Positions 43,365 to 52,531 of a stretch of DNA of 64,000 nucleotides are shown here, piece after piece. The stretch is taken from positions 1,116,001 to 1,180,000 of the forward strand of contig CAVYVZ010000010.1 in assembly GCA_963772065.1 (NCBI GenBank), read 5' to 3'. This DNA is from CAVYVZ01 sp963772065. Lineage in GTDB: Bacteria > Acidobacteriota > Vicinamibacteria > Vicinamibacterales > UBA2999. Position 1 is the first letter of the stretch, and each line of letters begins with the position of its first letter. The notes under the pieces are model-generated. The model did not search any database, was not told the origin of the DNA, and saw only the letters and a list, made by a program, of their open reading frames with translations. A program made the translations under genes and the position numbers.

Positions 43365-43981
43365 GTGTCGGCGTCGTGAGCCGTGCCTCGCCCAATTCTA
43401 GGCAGGAATCGCCCCGTTCGCCGCATGTAGGCGGCGTAAGAATCGCCGAAGCGCCGCAGGAGGTTCTCTTCTTCCCTTCGAGTGCGCGCGACGATGAGGG
43501 CAAGAGCCACACCGCCGGTTAGGAATACGAACCAGTTCGCGGTAAGGAGGGCGTTGGCGAGAATGAGCAGTGCAACCGAATCGTAGAACGGATGGCGCAC
43601 CCATCGATACGGGCCGCGTGTTACCAGCGTGTGGGCCTTTCTCGTGACCACCGTGTCCGTCAGGTTGGGGCCAAGGCTATGGAACGCCCAGAGGACCAGG
43701 CATCCAGCGAGACCGCCCAGTAAGGCCCCCGTCCATCGAACCCACGCCGGCAGCGGAATCCTCGACCACGCCATCCAGAGTGGATTGATCATGAAGGTCA
43801 GGAGGCCGATCATGCAGGCGAGGCCGACAGGCCGCAGCGTAAACAGGATGAACGGACCCTCCTGCCAGCGATCAAGCTTTTCGCCTGTCGTCTGCGATCG
43901 GATCCGGTGGTAGAGGGCACCGGGAAAGAACACGATCGCGCCGGCTGCGAGAACCATCCGGAACGTCTCATCATCACTCAT
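43361..43981 (-). CDS. ICMT/PEMT-type membrane methyltransferase, copy 1
   Basis: 206 residues with five membrane spans. The cofactor region near the C-terminus is LVTRGPYRWVRHPFYDSV, then RTRREEENLLRRFGDSYAAY, the double-Glu and Tyr pattern of isoprenylcysteine-carboxyl/phospholipid methyltransferase-like proteins. The substrate in bacteria is unknown, probably a lipid or thiol. Two further members lie at 44527 and 45426. Confidence 0.85.
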   Translation of the reverse strand: MSDDETFRMVLAAGAIVFFPGALYHRIRSQTTGEKLDRWQEGPFILFTLRPVGLACMIGLLTFMINPLWMAWSRIPLPAWVRWTGALLGGLAGCLVLWAFHSLGPNLTDTVVTRKAHTLVTRGPYRWVRHPFYDSVALLILANALLTANWFVFLTGGVALALIVARTRREEENLLRRFGDSYAAYMRRTGRFLPRIGRGTAHDADT

Positions 43982-44009
43982 GCGTCGGGGACCACGATGT
44001 TACGGACAT

Positions 44010-44522
44010 TCATCGAACCTCCTTCGCCAGTTTCTTCCGCATGAACACGCACGGCATCGATCGCCCCGACCACAGGCGATGCTCGCCTGCACCGATCGGC
44101 TCGAAGCCGTTGGCCTTGTAGAAATCCACGGCTGCCAACGACGCAGCGACGTTGATGCTCGCTGCGCCGGCCGCGATCGCCGCCGCTTCGGCCCTGCGGA
44201 ACAACGCCGAACCGACCCCACGCCGCGCCGCGGTACCGCGGACGTATACGGCGGTCCGATGCTCACCTTCATCGATCCGGTGCGATGAAAAGCCCAGCAC
44301 GTCCGCGACGTTCCCCACCTTGGCGACCGCAATGTAGAACGCTTCGCCGCGGGCCATGGCGGTCGTGTAGAGGTCGCCCTTCACCTTCGCGCCCCAATCG
44401 TTCACGATCGCCGCATCGTAATGGCGTGCACCGATCGAACGGATGGAATCGAGATGTGCCGCTGCAATCTCGTCGGCGTCGGCAGGGCCCGCGCGGCGAA
44501 CCTCGAAGTCAAGGGTAACCAT
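44010..44522 (-). CDS. GNAT-family N-acetyltransferase
   Basis: 170 residues from MVTLDFEVRRAGPADADEIA. The acetyl-CoA loop is VYVRGTAARRGVGSALFRRA (R-x-x-G-x-G/A), and the end SINVAASLAAVDFYKANGFE is the standard fourth motif. The block ARHYDAAIVNDWGAK resembles small-molecule GNATs. Starts five bases after the stop of the second ICMT-like gene. Confidence 0.9.
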   Translation of the reverse strand: MVTLDFEVRRAGPADADEIAAAHLDSIRSIGARHYDAAIVNDWGAKVKGDLYTTAMARGEAFYIAVAKVGNVADVLGFSSHRIDEGEHRTAVYVRGTAARRGVGSALFRRAEAAAIAAGAASINVAASLAAVDFYKANGFEPIGAGEHRLWSGRSMPCVFMRKKLAKEVR

Positions 44523-44526
44523 CGAG

Positions 44527-45009
44527 CTAGGTCTTGGGCCACCACCGGCCCACCGTTCGACAGTAGTCCTCGTAGGTGTCCCCAAAGGTCTGTCGCAGGG
44601 TCGGCTCCTCGTACAGCACCACGAACAAGTGCAAGACGACGAGAAAACCGGCGGCGTATGCCCACAGCACGCCGGTTTCGTAGAAGAGTGCTGCACCGAT
44701 GAGGGCAAGGGCTGCGCCGAGATACATCGGATTGCGGACGTATCCGTACGGCCCTCGCACCACCAACTGTCGCGGCGGGTCGAAAGGAGCCGGCGTCCCG
44801 CGTCCGAGGAAAGCGAAGCTGAGAATGCACCAGAGCGCGACCGCGGCCCCCGCCGCGCCGATTATCATTCCTGCGAATTGGAATGCACCGAGCCGCGCAG
44901 GCCTTTCGACGCTCGCCGCGGACAGCATCTGATTCGGGAGATAAATCAGGACGAGGCCGACGAACAGCGTCGCGTAGGTGATTGCCCGGACCAGCACCGT
45001 CACGTCCAC
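44527..45009 (-). CDS. ICMT/PEMT-type membrane methyltransferase, copy 2
   Basis: 160 residues. Four to five spans, then FDPPRQLVVRGPYGYVRNPM, YEEPTLRQTFGDTYEDYCRT and VGRWWPKT at the end. The pattern (R-N-P-M-Y, E-E-P-x-L) is more like copy 3 than copy 1. Substrate unknown. Upstream neighbour is a VOC protein, 24 bases away. Confidence 0.88.
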   Translation of the reverse strand: MDVTVLVRAITYATLFVGLVLIYLPNQMLSAASVERPARLGAFQFAGMIIGAAGAAVALWCILSFAFLGRGTPAPFDPPRQLVVRGPYGYVRNPMYLGAALALIGAALFYETGVLWAYAAGFLVVLHLFVVLYEEPTLRQTFGDTYEDYCRTVGRWWPKT

Positions 45010-45033
45010 ATTGCGCCCCCCGCCTCGCCTCAG

Positions 45034-45420
45034 TCACTCGGCGATTGGAATGTCAGCCCTGGGCTCCGATCCGAATCGGAGGACGTGGCCATCCGGGTCT
45101 TCGACCTGCATTTCGTACGCCCATGGACAATTCGTCGGCGGCCGACGAATGTTGGCTCCGCTCGCCTGGTACTCGCGATAGAGAGCCTCGACGTCCTCCA
45201 CGCCGATCCACGCCCACGTTCCGGGTTGTCCCTGGTCCCCGTGACATAGGTAGATACCCGCAATGTCGCGGTTCACGCTGGTGAAGTCATCGCTGCCCCA
45301 GTCGGCGTTCGTGAACCCGAGCACGTCGACGTAATAGCGGACGCTGCGCGCCATGTCGGCGACGCTCAGAATGGGATTCGCGCATTCGAATTTGGTGTGG
45401 CGCTTGTCTGCCTGCTGCAT
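45034..45420 (-). CDS. VOC-family (bleomycin-resistance-like) protein
   Basis: 128 residues from MQQADKRHTKFECANPILSV. Blocks: DMARSVRYYVDVLGFTNADW, GTWAWIGVEDVEALYREYQA and EMQVEDPDGHVLRFGSE. The short 128-residue form with DPDGHVLRFG is that of bleomycin-binding or glyoxalase-like dimers. It follows copy 3 of the methyltransferases by five bases. Confidence 0.87.
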   Translation of the reverse strand: MQQADKRHTKFECANPILSVADMARSVRYYVDVLGFTNADWGSDDFTSVNRDIAGIYLCHGDQGQPGTWAWIGVEDVEALYREYQASGANIRRPPTNCPWAYEMQVEDPDGHVLRFGSEPRADIPIAE

Positions 45421-45425
45421 AGCGA

Positions 45426-45933
45426 CTATCTCCGGGGCTTGGTACTTCGCGCATCGAGACGTGGAATCCAGCGGCCGACACGGCGCGTGTACCTCGTCAT
45501 ATGACGCACCAAACTGCTCGCGCAGCGTCGGCTCCTCGTACGCGAGAACGAAGAGGTTGACGGCCGCGAACCAGAGTACCCAATAGCCGGCCAGCGCGAT
45601 CGAACGGGATATCAGCACCTCGCCGAGGACAATCGTCGTGACGCTGAGGTACATCGGGTTCCGCACGTATCGGTACAGCCCCCGAACCACGAGATGACGC
45701 GGCGGATCGACCGGCGACAGCGTGCCTCGTCCGCTTCGTGCGAACTCGACGATGCAAGCCGCCAGCAGAAGCGTGCCCGCCGCGACGCACAACACGCCTG
45801 CGATGTGCGCGGGGTTGAAGAGGTCGAGGCGCACCTGGCTCAGACCGAAGTATCTCCACGGGACAAAGCCCGCGAAGAAACCCGGAAAGAGCGTCGTCCA
45901 GACCAGGCTGCGGATGACAAGGCCGCTGTTCAT
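45426..45933 (-). CDS. ICMT/PEMT-type membrane methyltransferase, copy 3 (one frameshift near the C-terminus)
   Basis: About 168 residues. LVVRGLYRYVRNPMYLSVTT and YEEPTLREQFGASYDE lead to a frame break near 45500; the correct ending YTRRVGRWIPRLDARSTK then reads to a TAG at 45426. Without the repair the frame runs on into the VOC gene and would give a false fusion. Start at 45933 overlaps the upstream membrane gene (ATGA). Confidence 0.82.
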
Positions 45934-46568
45934 CGTCGTTCGGCGAGAGCTGCCCACGGAATGACCACCCACCCAATCAAGGCGAACCACCCGAGCGCTT
46001 CGACGGTGGGAGGAGGCGGCGACCATGGACCCGACGCCCACATCACGGTGGTCACCGCCACCAGCGACCAGAACGCGATGCGCGATGTCCGATTCCACGA
46101 GCGCCGCATCCGGAGATACGTCACGAGCCCGGCGAGCCAGATGGCGCCCTCGACGACGAAGGTCCATGCGATCGAATTCCAGAGACCCAGGCCGAACCGA
46201 GGAGAGGGCCCGGGCCACAGCGGCATGTCGGGCGCATGGCTCGCGAAGTCGAGCACCCAGTGGCTGACGACCAACGCCACGAGCAGCCAGAAAGCGGACG
46301 AGGGGACCTGGCGCCATCGAGCCAGGCCCGCGAGCACGAGGCCCCACACGACTGACATGACGAGGCTATGCGACCACGGGTAGTACTCGAAGATCAGTGG
46401 AGTGAAAGCCGTCGCACCGGGAGCAATCTGGACGCGCTCGATGCCGGCGAGGACGAACAGTGGCCAGACGAGGTCCAGCGCGATCACACCCGCCATGAGC
46501 CAGCCGAGATTCACGGTGGGAGCGGCGCGCTTGCCAGCCAACGCAACAGCCAGGTGCCCAACGAACAT
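45930..46568 (-). CDS. YdjM-like membrane-bound metal-dependent hydrolase family protein
   Basis: 212 residues; ATG preceded by GGAGG. MFVGHLAVALAGKRAAP and YYPWSHSLVMSVVWGLVLAG carry the early His pair, SHWVLDFASHAPDMPLWPG the later His/Asp cluster, as in YdjM-type inner-membrane hydrolases of unknown substrate. Six membrane spans are predicted. Coupled to the methyltransferase downstream. Confidence 0.8.
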   Translation of the reverse strand: MFVGHLAVALAGKRAAPTVNLGWLMAGVIALDLVWPLFVLAGIERVQIAPGATAFTPLIFEYYPWSHSLVMSVVWGLVLAGLARWRQVPSSAFWLLVALVVSHWVLDFASHAPDMPLWPGPSPRFGLGLWNSIAWTFVVEGAIWLAGLVTYLRMRRSWNRTSRIAFWSLVAVTTVMWASGPWSPPPPTVEALGWFALIGWVVIPWAALAERR

Positions 46569-46597
46569 GTCAGACCTCCGGGACCCGAGCGGGTCGT

Positions 46598-47032
46598 TCA
46601 GAGCACGGATAGACGCTGGAGAAAGAGGACGAACGCGGCGCTGCTGAGCACACTGCGCGCCGCGTGAAGGCGTCCCCACGACATTAGAAGTTCTTCAGCT
46701 CTTCTGCTGCGGGCATCGAGGGCCGGGTCGAGCAGCTGCTTGTTGATTGGGAACATCACGAGGAGCGTGAACGGCACCACGGCGCCGAGGAGGACGGCGC
46801 CCGAGGCAAGCCAGACATCCCGAAGCAGCCACGCCGATCCCAAGCCGGAGATGCTGCCTGCGACAGCCAGGGCAGCCTGCATGAACGTGGCGCGATGGTA
46901 GCTCGGGGCGAACTCCCTGATAGCCAGCTCCGGGCCACAGGAGAGCCGCGCTGGATGCTCCACCAGGTTGATGTACACCGCGGCGCCGGCAAAGAGACCG
47001 GCACACACGGCGGCAACGATCAAAAGCCACAT
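46598..47032 (-). CDS. DUF1772-like membrane protein
   Basis: 144 residues with four spans. AVYINLVEHPARLSCGPELA is the family mark (N-x-V-E-x-P), followed by SYHRATFMQAALAVAG and MFPINKQLLDPALDARSRRA. Found widely beside SDR, DinB and anthrone-type oxygenase genes; function unknown. Thirty bases separate it from the hydrolase-like gene downstream. Confidence 0.82.
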   Translation of the reverse strand: MWLLIVAAVCAGLFAGAAVYINLVEHPARLSCGPELAIREFAPSYHRATFMQAALAVAGSISGLGSAWLLRDVWLASGAVLLGAVVPFTLLVMFPINKQLLDPALDARSRRAEELLMSWGRLHAARSVLSSAAFVLFLQRLSVL

Positions 47033-47047
47033 ATGAAGCTCACGTCA

Positions 47048-48768
47048 TTACAGCGCGATCGCTTTCCAATTCTTCGCCAGGTGGTCAGCCGTCCGCCACG
47101 CGAGCGCCTGCGCGGTGAGCGTCGGATTGCGCGCGCCACTGGTGCCCATGACCGAAGCGCCGAGGATCCCGAGGTTCGGCGCCTCGTGCGAAAAGCCCCA
47201 GCGATTCACGACGTTCGTCTCGGGGTTGTTCGCCCATGCGCGTGCCGCCATAGGCGTGCGTCGTCGGCACCCATCGTGCCGATGCCGCTCCTTTCGGTCG
47301 CGACCGCGCCCGCCGCCATGAACCACTCGACCATCTTGTCCTGGATGAACGCCGCCACCGTTTTTCTCGTTGTCCTTGTAGTCGGCCGTGATCCGGCACA
47401 CCGGGAAGCCGAGCGGATCCTTGACGGCCGGATCCAGATCGAGGTAGTTGTCCTCGTACGGCAGCGTCGTCTTCTGGAGGTACGCGGTGTTCCAGCGATC
47501 GGCGTTCTGCTTGACGAACGCCTTCCACGCCGAGCCCCAGCGCGGCGCCCTGCCGAACGTGGTCATGCTCGGCGGCGCCGATCGGCCGCCGGTCGGAATA
47601 GACCCAGAGATTGCCGCCGCCGATGAAGTCGAGACCCGCCATGATCGAAGTTGTCGTCGGCCCAATCGTCGACGGCGACGCCCTGCGCGGGCAGGCCGTA
47701 CCAGTTGTTCAGATCGCGCGGGAACAGGGCGGTGACGGTCGCGCCCTGGTTGTGGCTGAAGTAGTGGCGGCCGACCTGGCCGTGATTGTTCGACAAGCCC
47801 GTTGGGAAACGCCTTCGACTTCGACAGAAGCAGGACACGGACATTCTCGTAGACGTAACTCGCCAGCAGCACGACGTCCGCCGGCTGGAAATACTCCATG
47901 CCATCCTTGATGTAGTTGACGCCGCTGACGCGGCCGTTGCGCGTCTACCTCGATCGTCGTGACGGTGGCCTGCGTGACGACCTCGCAGCCGTCCGGTCTC
48001 CTGCGCCTTCGGAATCGTGGTGACCGCCGTCGAACCCTTCGACCTGATGTGGCAGCCGCCGCGGTTGCAGAAGCCGTGATACACGCAGCCGGCCCGGTTC
48101 TCGATACGTCCGCGAATTGATCGCGGCCGGTCCCGGGAAACGGATGCCAGCCAAGCTTCCGCGCCGCGTCGGCCATCATGTCGGTGAACCCGGTGCCCCT
48201 CAACGGCGGCATCGGGTACTCGCGTCTTCCGGATGCCTTCGAAGATGTTGCCGCGCGCAGTCGATCTTCCCGTTGATGTTCCCGCGCCTTGCCCGACACG
48301 CCGAGCTCGTACTCCACCTTGTCGTAGTACGGCTCGAGCTCGTCGAGGCCGAACGGCCAATCCTCGACGGTCGATCCCGCGGGATTCGCGACGCGCCGTA
48401 GCGCCGCGTCGTCTCGCTCACGACTTTGAAGTCCCACGGATTGAGGCGCCAGCTCTGCGCCCAATAGTGAAGCGTCGTGCCGCCGACCGGCGTTCATCAT
48501 CGGATGAATCGCCGGCCGTGGCGAGTACGGCGCCGACGCGTTCGGCCGATGCGTCGGAATCTCGCGATTCGCCTTCTGCACCGCCTGCGGCCAGCCGCGG
48601 ACGTTGTTCCGCAGCTCGTCGGGCGCAAAGTCCGTCGGGCGCGAGCCAGGTGCCCGCCTCGAGGCCGATCACGTCGAGCCCGGCCCGCGCGAGCGGAAGC
48701 GCCGCCACGCCGCCGACCGCGCCGAGGCCGACGATGACGACATCGGTCTTCTTCAGGTTAATCGCCAT
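47048..48768 (-). CDS. GMC-family flavin-dependent sugar/alcohol dehydrogenase, broken by many frame shifts
   Basis: About 573 residues once frames are joined. FAD site: VVIVGLGAVGGVAALPLARA (one residue over the standard GxGxxG..E, with GLEAGTW next). Then AIHPMMN, YDKVEYELGVSGKAG, GTGFTDMMADAARKLGWHPF, GCVYHGFCNRGGCHI, VVLLASYVYENVRVLLLSKS, VGRHYFSHNQGATVT and, at the end, LAWRTADHLAKNWKAIAL. At least eight breaks occur, mostly single added bases. It pairs with the small subunit upstream (16-base overlap) as gluconate or fructose dehydrogenases do; no cytochrome gene is adjacent. Real decay or error cannot be told. Confidence 0.75.
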
Positions 48769-49462
48769 GCGACGTCCCCGTTCCAGGCTCCTCGCCGGGC
48801 CTTTCTCGAGAACATCTCGTGGTCGTACGCCGACCTGCGTGAGTCGGCTTCGAGCCGCGGGTCCAGACGCTGATCGCCGGCCGACACGCCGAGCCGGATG
48901 CCGGGATAGCCGATCAGATCCCATCCGACGAAATTCGCGTTGCCGCCGTAGTAGGGATCGCAGAACGTGCCCTGGATGGTATGCGCGCGGACCAGATTGA
49001 AGAATGTCTGCGGCGTCCGGCGTAAAGCCGGTCGCGACGTTCGATCTCCATGTCGGTCAGACACCGCGTCCTGATCCGCGCGGCTGGGAGCTCGGTCGAA
49101 CGGCGGCGCCTTTGGACGCCCCGGGCGTACGCGTCGACGGCGGCGAGACCGCTGCGATACGCGTCGCGCGACGCCGCGAGCGCGCCGCCGAGCGCGCGGT
49201 CGATGTAATGCGCCGCGCGCGCCTCAGCGGCCCCCGGCCCGAGGTCGTCGGTCGGAATCATCCGAGCGACGATGGCCTCGAGTGTGGCGGCCTCCGCGGC
49301 CGTCAGCGTTTCCAGCGCTTCGCGGCGGGGCGCGCCGGCCTGCGGCGTAAACGTCGGCGCCGGGTCGTTCACGGGGGACGCAGGCGCCCGCGATGAAACC
49401 GCGGCGGCCGCCGCGCCTACGAAACCCGCGCGCTTCAACGGCTCGCGACGGGAAAAGCCCAT
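48753..49462 (-). CDS. Gluconate-2-dehydrogenase subunit 3 family protein (about two frameshifts)
   Basis: About 236 residues; ATG preceded by AGGAGG. The start GFSRREPLKRAGFVGAAAAA is a twin-arginine leader that probably carries the flavin subunit out with it. Body: TLTAAEAATLEAIVARMIPT, AEARAAHYIDRALGG; after breaks between about 49120 and 49010, QTFFNLVRAHTIQGTFCDPY, then GGNANFVGWDLIGYPG. The gene is followed in overlap by the GMC subunit. Confidence 0.78.
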
Positions 49463-49496
49463 ACTCCTCCTTCTGCGACGCCCTCGCTCGCGAGGA

Positions 49497-49925
49497 TCAG
49501 TAGTGTGGAAGATACGGACGCAGATAGCCGTACAGCCATGTCCCCGCAAGCGCGCTCGCGACGGCGGCGGCAAAGACGGTGGCACCGCTGCCGATGAGAG
49601 CGAACAACGGACCGGGACAAGCGCCGGTGAGCGCCCATCCGGCACCGAACAACGACCCGCCAATCCAGTATCGGTAGCCTCGCCCGAGCTGCTTCGCGGG
49701 AATCGAGATCGCCTCTCCATTCAACGCGTGCACGCCGGATCGCCTCAGGAATGCGGTGGAGAGGGACGCCACCGCGACGGCGGAGCCGATGATGCCGTAC
49801 ATGTGAAACGAGTGAAACCGGAACATCTCCTGGATGCGGAACCAGGAAACGACCTCCGACTTGGTCAGCACGACGCCGAAGAGCGATCCGATGATGAGAT
49901 ACGTGAGCACCGACGCAGCCTTCAC
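49497..49925 (-). CDS. YeeE/YedE-type transporter half (DUF6691)
   Basis: 142 residues with four spans. LIIGSLFGVVLTKSEVVSWF, SFHMYGIIGSAVAV and IGGSLFGAGWALTGACPGPL, where the Cys-Pro-Gly motif matches the thiosulfate-relaying Cys of YeeE/TsuA-type importers. It is the second half of a split transporter; the first half is the next gene upstream (ATGA overlap). Confidence 0.87.
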   Translation of the reverse strand: MKAASVLTYLIIGSLFGVVLTKSEVVSWFRIQEMFRFHSFHMYGIIGSAVAVASLSTAFLRRSGVHALNGEAISIPAKQLGRGYRYWIGGSLFGAGWALTGACPGPLFALIGSGATVFAAAVASALAGTWLYGYLRPYLPHY

Positions 49926-50479
49926 AGCAGGAGTGGCAGGACCACAAAAGTACCAAACAGACCGCCGGCGAAGAACCCGGCGACCGCGATGATGGACGCG
50001 GGCTCGAACGCCGCGAGCCCCGCGATGCCATGCCCTGAGGTACAGCCGCCGGCGTATGCGGTCCCGAACCCGACGAGGAAGCCTCCGCCGAGGATGAGAG
50101 CCGCACCGCGCATGGTGAGCAGCTGAGACCAGCTGAATACGTCGTCAGGGACAAGGCCCGTGAAATCGCGAACGCCGAGCCGCATCAGCGCCGCCTGTGT
50201 TTCGGGAGTGATCGACACGTCTGGAGCACCCATCCACTCCGAGGCGATGAAGCTGCCCACGAGGATGCCCGCGAGGAAGGCCAGGTTCCACAGGCCCTTG
50301 CCCCTCCAGTCGTAGCGGAAGAACTCGATCCCTGCCGGCGCGATCGCCGCGCAGAGGTGGCGAAGGTTGCTCGAGATCCCGAACGGCCGGTTGCCGAGGA
50401 GGAGCAGCGCCGGCACGAACAAGCCGAGCAGCGGCCCGGCGACGTACCAGGGCCACGGGCGCGCGAGCAAGTCCCACAT
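49922..50479 (-). CDS. YeeE/YedE-type sulfur-compound transporter half
   Basis: 185 residues with about five spans. FAGILVGSFIASEW-like N-half (LAFLAGILVGSFIASEWMG) and the conserved GFGTAYAGGCTSGHGIAGLA contain the second relaying Cys. With the neighbour it makes a complete YeeE/YedE unit thought to import thiosulfate or a related sulfur species. No rhodanese, TusA or beta-lactamase-like gene is next to it. Confidence 0.87.
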   Translation of the reverse strand: MWDLLARPWPWYVAGPLLGLFVPALLLLGNRPFGISSNLRHLCAAIAPAGIEFFRYDWRGKGLWNLAFLAGILVGSFIASEWMGAPDVSITPETQAALMRLGVRDFTGLVPDDVFSWSQLLTMRGAALILGGGFLVGFGTAYAGGCTSGHGIAGLAAFEPASIIAVAGFFAGGLFGTFVVLPLLL

Positions 50480-50521
50480 CGGAACACCTCGCGCAGCACT
50501 TTACACCGGAGCATCGCGTGA

Positions 50522-50944
50522 TTACGCGCCGGTGGGCGGCCCACCGCGTGAAGGTTCGCGTCCGAACCTGGAGCCGATCTCGACGACGAGGTATGCCACC
50601 AGCGCAACGATGAAGAACACCAGCAGAAGCCACGCGACACTCTGCAGTGTTTCGATGACCGTGCGGTAGACCTCCAGCACCCAACGGTCTCGATTGAGCT
50701 GCAGCTCCGGGAGATCCTTGGCGCGCGGGCTGATGTACTTCTCCAGCTCCCAGATGCGTACGCCGCCGGAAATGCCCACCACGTAGATGGCAAACGTCAT
50801 GTAACGCTGCCAGGCAACACTGAGCTCGCGTGCGAGAAGGCGGTCGAGAATAGCCGCCACAGACTTCCTGAACACAACTGCCACGATGAAGGTGACGAGC
50901 AGAGCGATGCCGAACGTCACGACCAGCAATGTGAGAAACATCAC
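50522..50944 (-). CDS. Two-span membrane protein of unknown function
   Basis: 140 residues. A first helix (FLTLLVVTFGIALLVTFIVA) and a last helix (VAWLLLVFFIVALVAYLVVE) flank a soluble charged part (ELEKYISPRAKDLPELQLNR, DRWVLEVYRTVIETLQS). No family recognised. It starts 12 bases after the stop of the VWA-type gene. Confidence 0.6.
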   Translation of the reverse strand: MMFLTLLVVTFGIALLVTFIVAVVFRKSVAAILDRLLARELSVAWQRYMTFAIYVVGISGGVRIWELEKYISPRAKDLPELQLNRDRWVLEVYRTVIETLQSVAWLLLVFFIVALVAYLVVEIGSRFGREPSRGGPPTGA

Positions 50945-50956
50945 ATCTCCAACTGT

Positions 50957-52459
50957 TCACGGCACGACGGAAACGACGAACGTCAGGCTCGAGTCGCCGT
51001 ACCTGGCGGTCAGCTCCCAGCAGCCATATGCCGGCACTTCCACAGTGGCGAGCATCGCCCAGCCGCCGAAGTCGCGGTTGTACACGTTCGTCGCCTCGTC
51101 CGACAGGACCGCACGGCCGCTGCCATCGAAGCGGCGGCCGGTTACGGTGAGCTGCGGCCACTGCTCGGTCCGGCCGTCATAGCCGGGGCGCCAGATGAAT
51201 ACCTTCTGCCTGTAGCCGTTGTCGCCGCGCGGCAGCGACTTCCACTTCCCCGTCGACGGAAGCATCGTCCAGAAAGACTGCGTGCCATACCAGAACGCAT
51301 CCGGAAAAGGCGCGACTGCCGGGTAGGGCGACGGCGGCACGACCGGATTCGGGCCGGGGGCCGTCGCCGGGCAGGAGGCAGGCGCCGGTGACGTCGCGGT
51401 TGACGGGCGAGGCGCATCGGGCGGCTGATCCTTCGCGGCGATCACATACGTGCGGTTCGCGAACACCTGTCCCTTTCGACGCGTCAGCTCGACCTCGATC
51501 CGATGCACGCCCCGTTTGAGCGATGGCTGTTCCACGAAGAGCACGTAATGCCCCGCGAGCGCTCCCGCCAGCATCTCCATCGCGCGATCGGAAAAAATAT
51601 GGGTGCGCGCGAAGAACCCTCCCGTATCGGCCGCCACCAGCTGCAGGCCGGCTTCGAGGGAGTGGTAGTCCGCCTCCGTCACGTCCAGCGAGAACACGGA
51701 CGCTCGCGCTCGCTGCAGCGCATCACGCATGGTGTCGTACTCGTTTTCCATCGTCACGCCGGACGGCCCGAAGCGTCCGAATCCGTGGCCGACGAGCACC
51801 ACGGACTTCGTTCCTGGCAGATGCTCGAGCGCCTCGCCGATGCGCCGGAGCGCCTTCTCGATGGTGTAGGTGCGCTTCGCGGTCCCTGAATCGAGCGCGC
51901 GAACCAGCGACGGTCCGACGCTTTCCTGAACAGCCGCTGCATGCTCGAAGAGGATGCCGCGCTGGAACACGCGACGGACGCGATCGAAGTCGTTCGTGAA
52001 GTCGAGCCAGATCTGCAGACGCGAGTCGAACGAGAGGACGGCGACCCGGTCCTGGGGCGTGAGCGAGTCGAGCATGCCTCGCGCTTCGATGAGCATGCGC
52101 ATGAAGCCGAGGATGCGGCCGCGCTCGAGGCTTTTCTGGAAGACGAAGACAATCAGCCGGCCCCGGCCGTGCTCGGACGCGATGTCGAGTGAGGCCGACT
52201 CGAGAGGAGGTTCTTCAGCCGGCGCGCCGGCGACCCACTCAACCGATTCGAGGCGCGCAGCCTTGCCGCCGATCTCGACGGCGAAGTCGTCGGCCTGCAA
52301 ATTGCGAATCGGCGCGCCGCGATCGTCGAGCGCGCGCACATCGATGAGGACGCGCGCGACGTCCACCCGCTCGACGTAGCGCTCGGGCTTCTGCTGCGCG
52401 GCCGACACCGCCGCAGCCAGCGCGACGATGGCGACACAGGTGCGCGCCGCAATGGGCAC
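50957..52459 (-). CDS. Secreted VWA-domain protein
   Basis: About 500 residues. Both possible starts (52507 and 52459) are GTG; the later one gives a compact signal (PIAARTCVAIVALAAAVSAA). VARVLIDVRALDDRGAPIRN with LQADDFAVEIGG is the usual opening of VWFA-related Acidobacterial proteins; the VWA domain runs through RVAVLSFDSRLQIWLDFTND, KSVVLVGHGFGRFG and VFSLDVTEADYHSLE. A Pro-rich linker (residues about 350-385) leads to a beta-rich C-terminal domain (WYGTQSFWTMLPSTGKW, YGCWELTARYGDSS). Function unknown. Confidence 0.78.
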   Translation of the reverse strand: MPIAARTCVAIVALAAAVSAAQQKPERYVERVDVARVLIDVRALDDRGAPIRNLQADDFAVEIGGKAARLESVEWVAGAPAEEPPLESASLDIASEHGRGRLIVFVFQKSLERGRILGFMRMLIEARGMLDSLTPQDRVAVLSFDSRLQIWLDFTNDFDRVRRVFQRGILFEHAAAVQESVGPSLVRALDSGTAKRTYTIEKALRRIGEALEHLPGTKSVVLVGHGFGRFGPSGVTMENEYDTMRDALQRARASVFSLDVTEADYHSLEAGLQLVAADTGGFFARTHIFSDRAMEMLAGALAGHYVLFVEQPSLKRGVHRIEVELTRRKGQVFANRTYVIAAKDQPPDAPRPSTATSPAPASCPATAPGPNPVVPPSPYPAVAPFPDAFWYGTQSFWTMLPSTGKWKSLPRGDNGYRQKVFIWRPGYDGRTEQWPQLTVTGRRFDGSGRAVLSDEATNVYNRDFGGWAMLATVEVPAYGCWELTARYGDSSLTFVVSVVP

Positions 52460-52531
52460 GTCAGATTCTAGCGCGTCGAGCCAAGCGGCCGGCGCCCGTG
52501 AGGGCACCGGCCATTCGCGTCAAAGGAGTGC

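Noticed and set aside
45034..46347. A methyltransferase-VOC fusion protein
   Set aside because: Produced by a one-base frame error near 45500; the corrected methyltransferase has its own stop at 45426.
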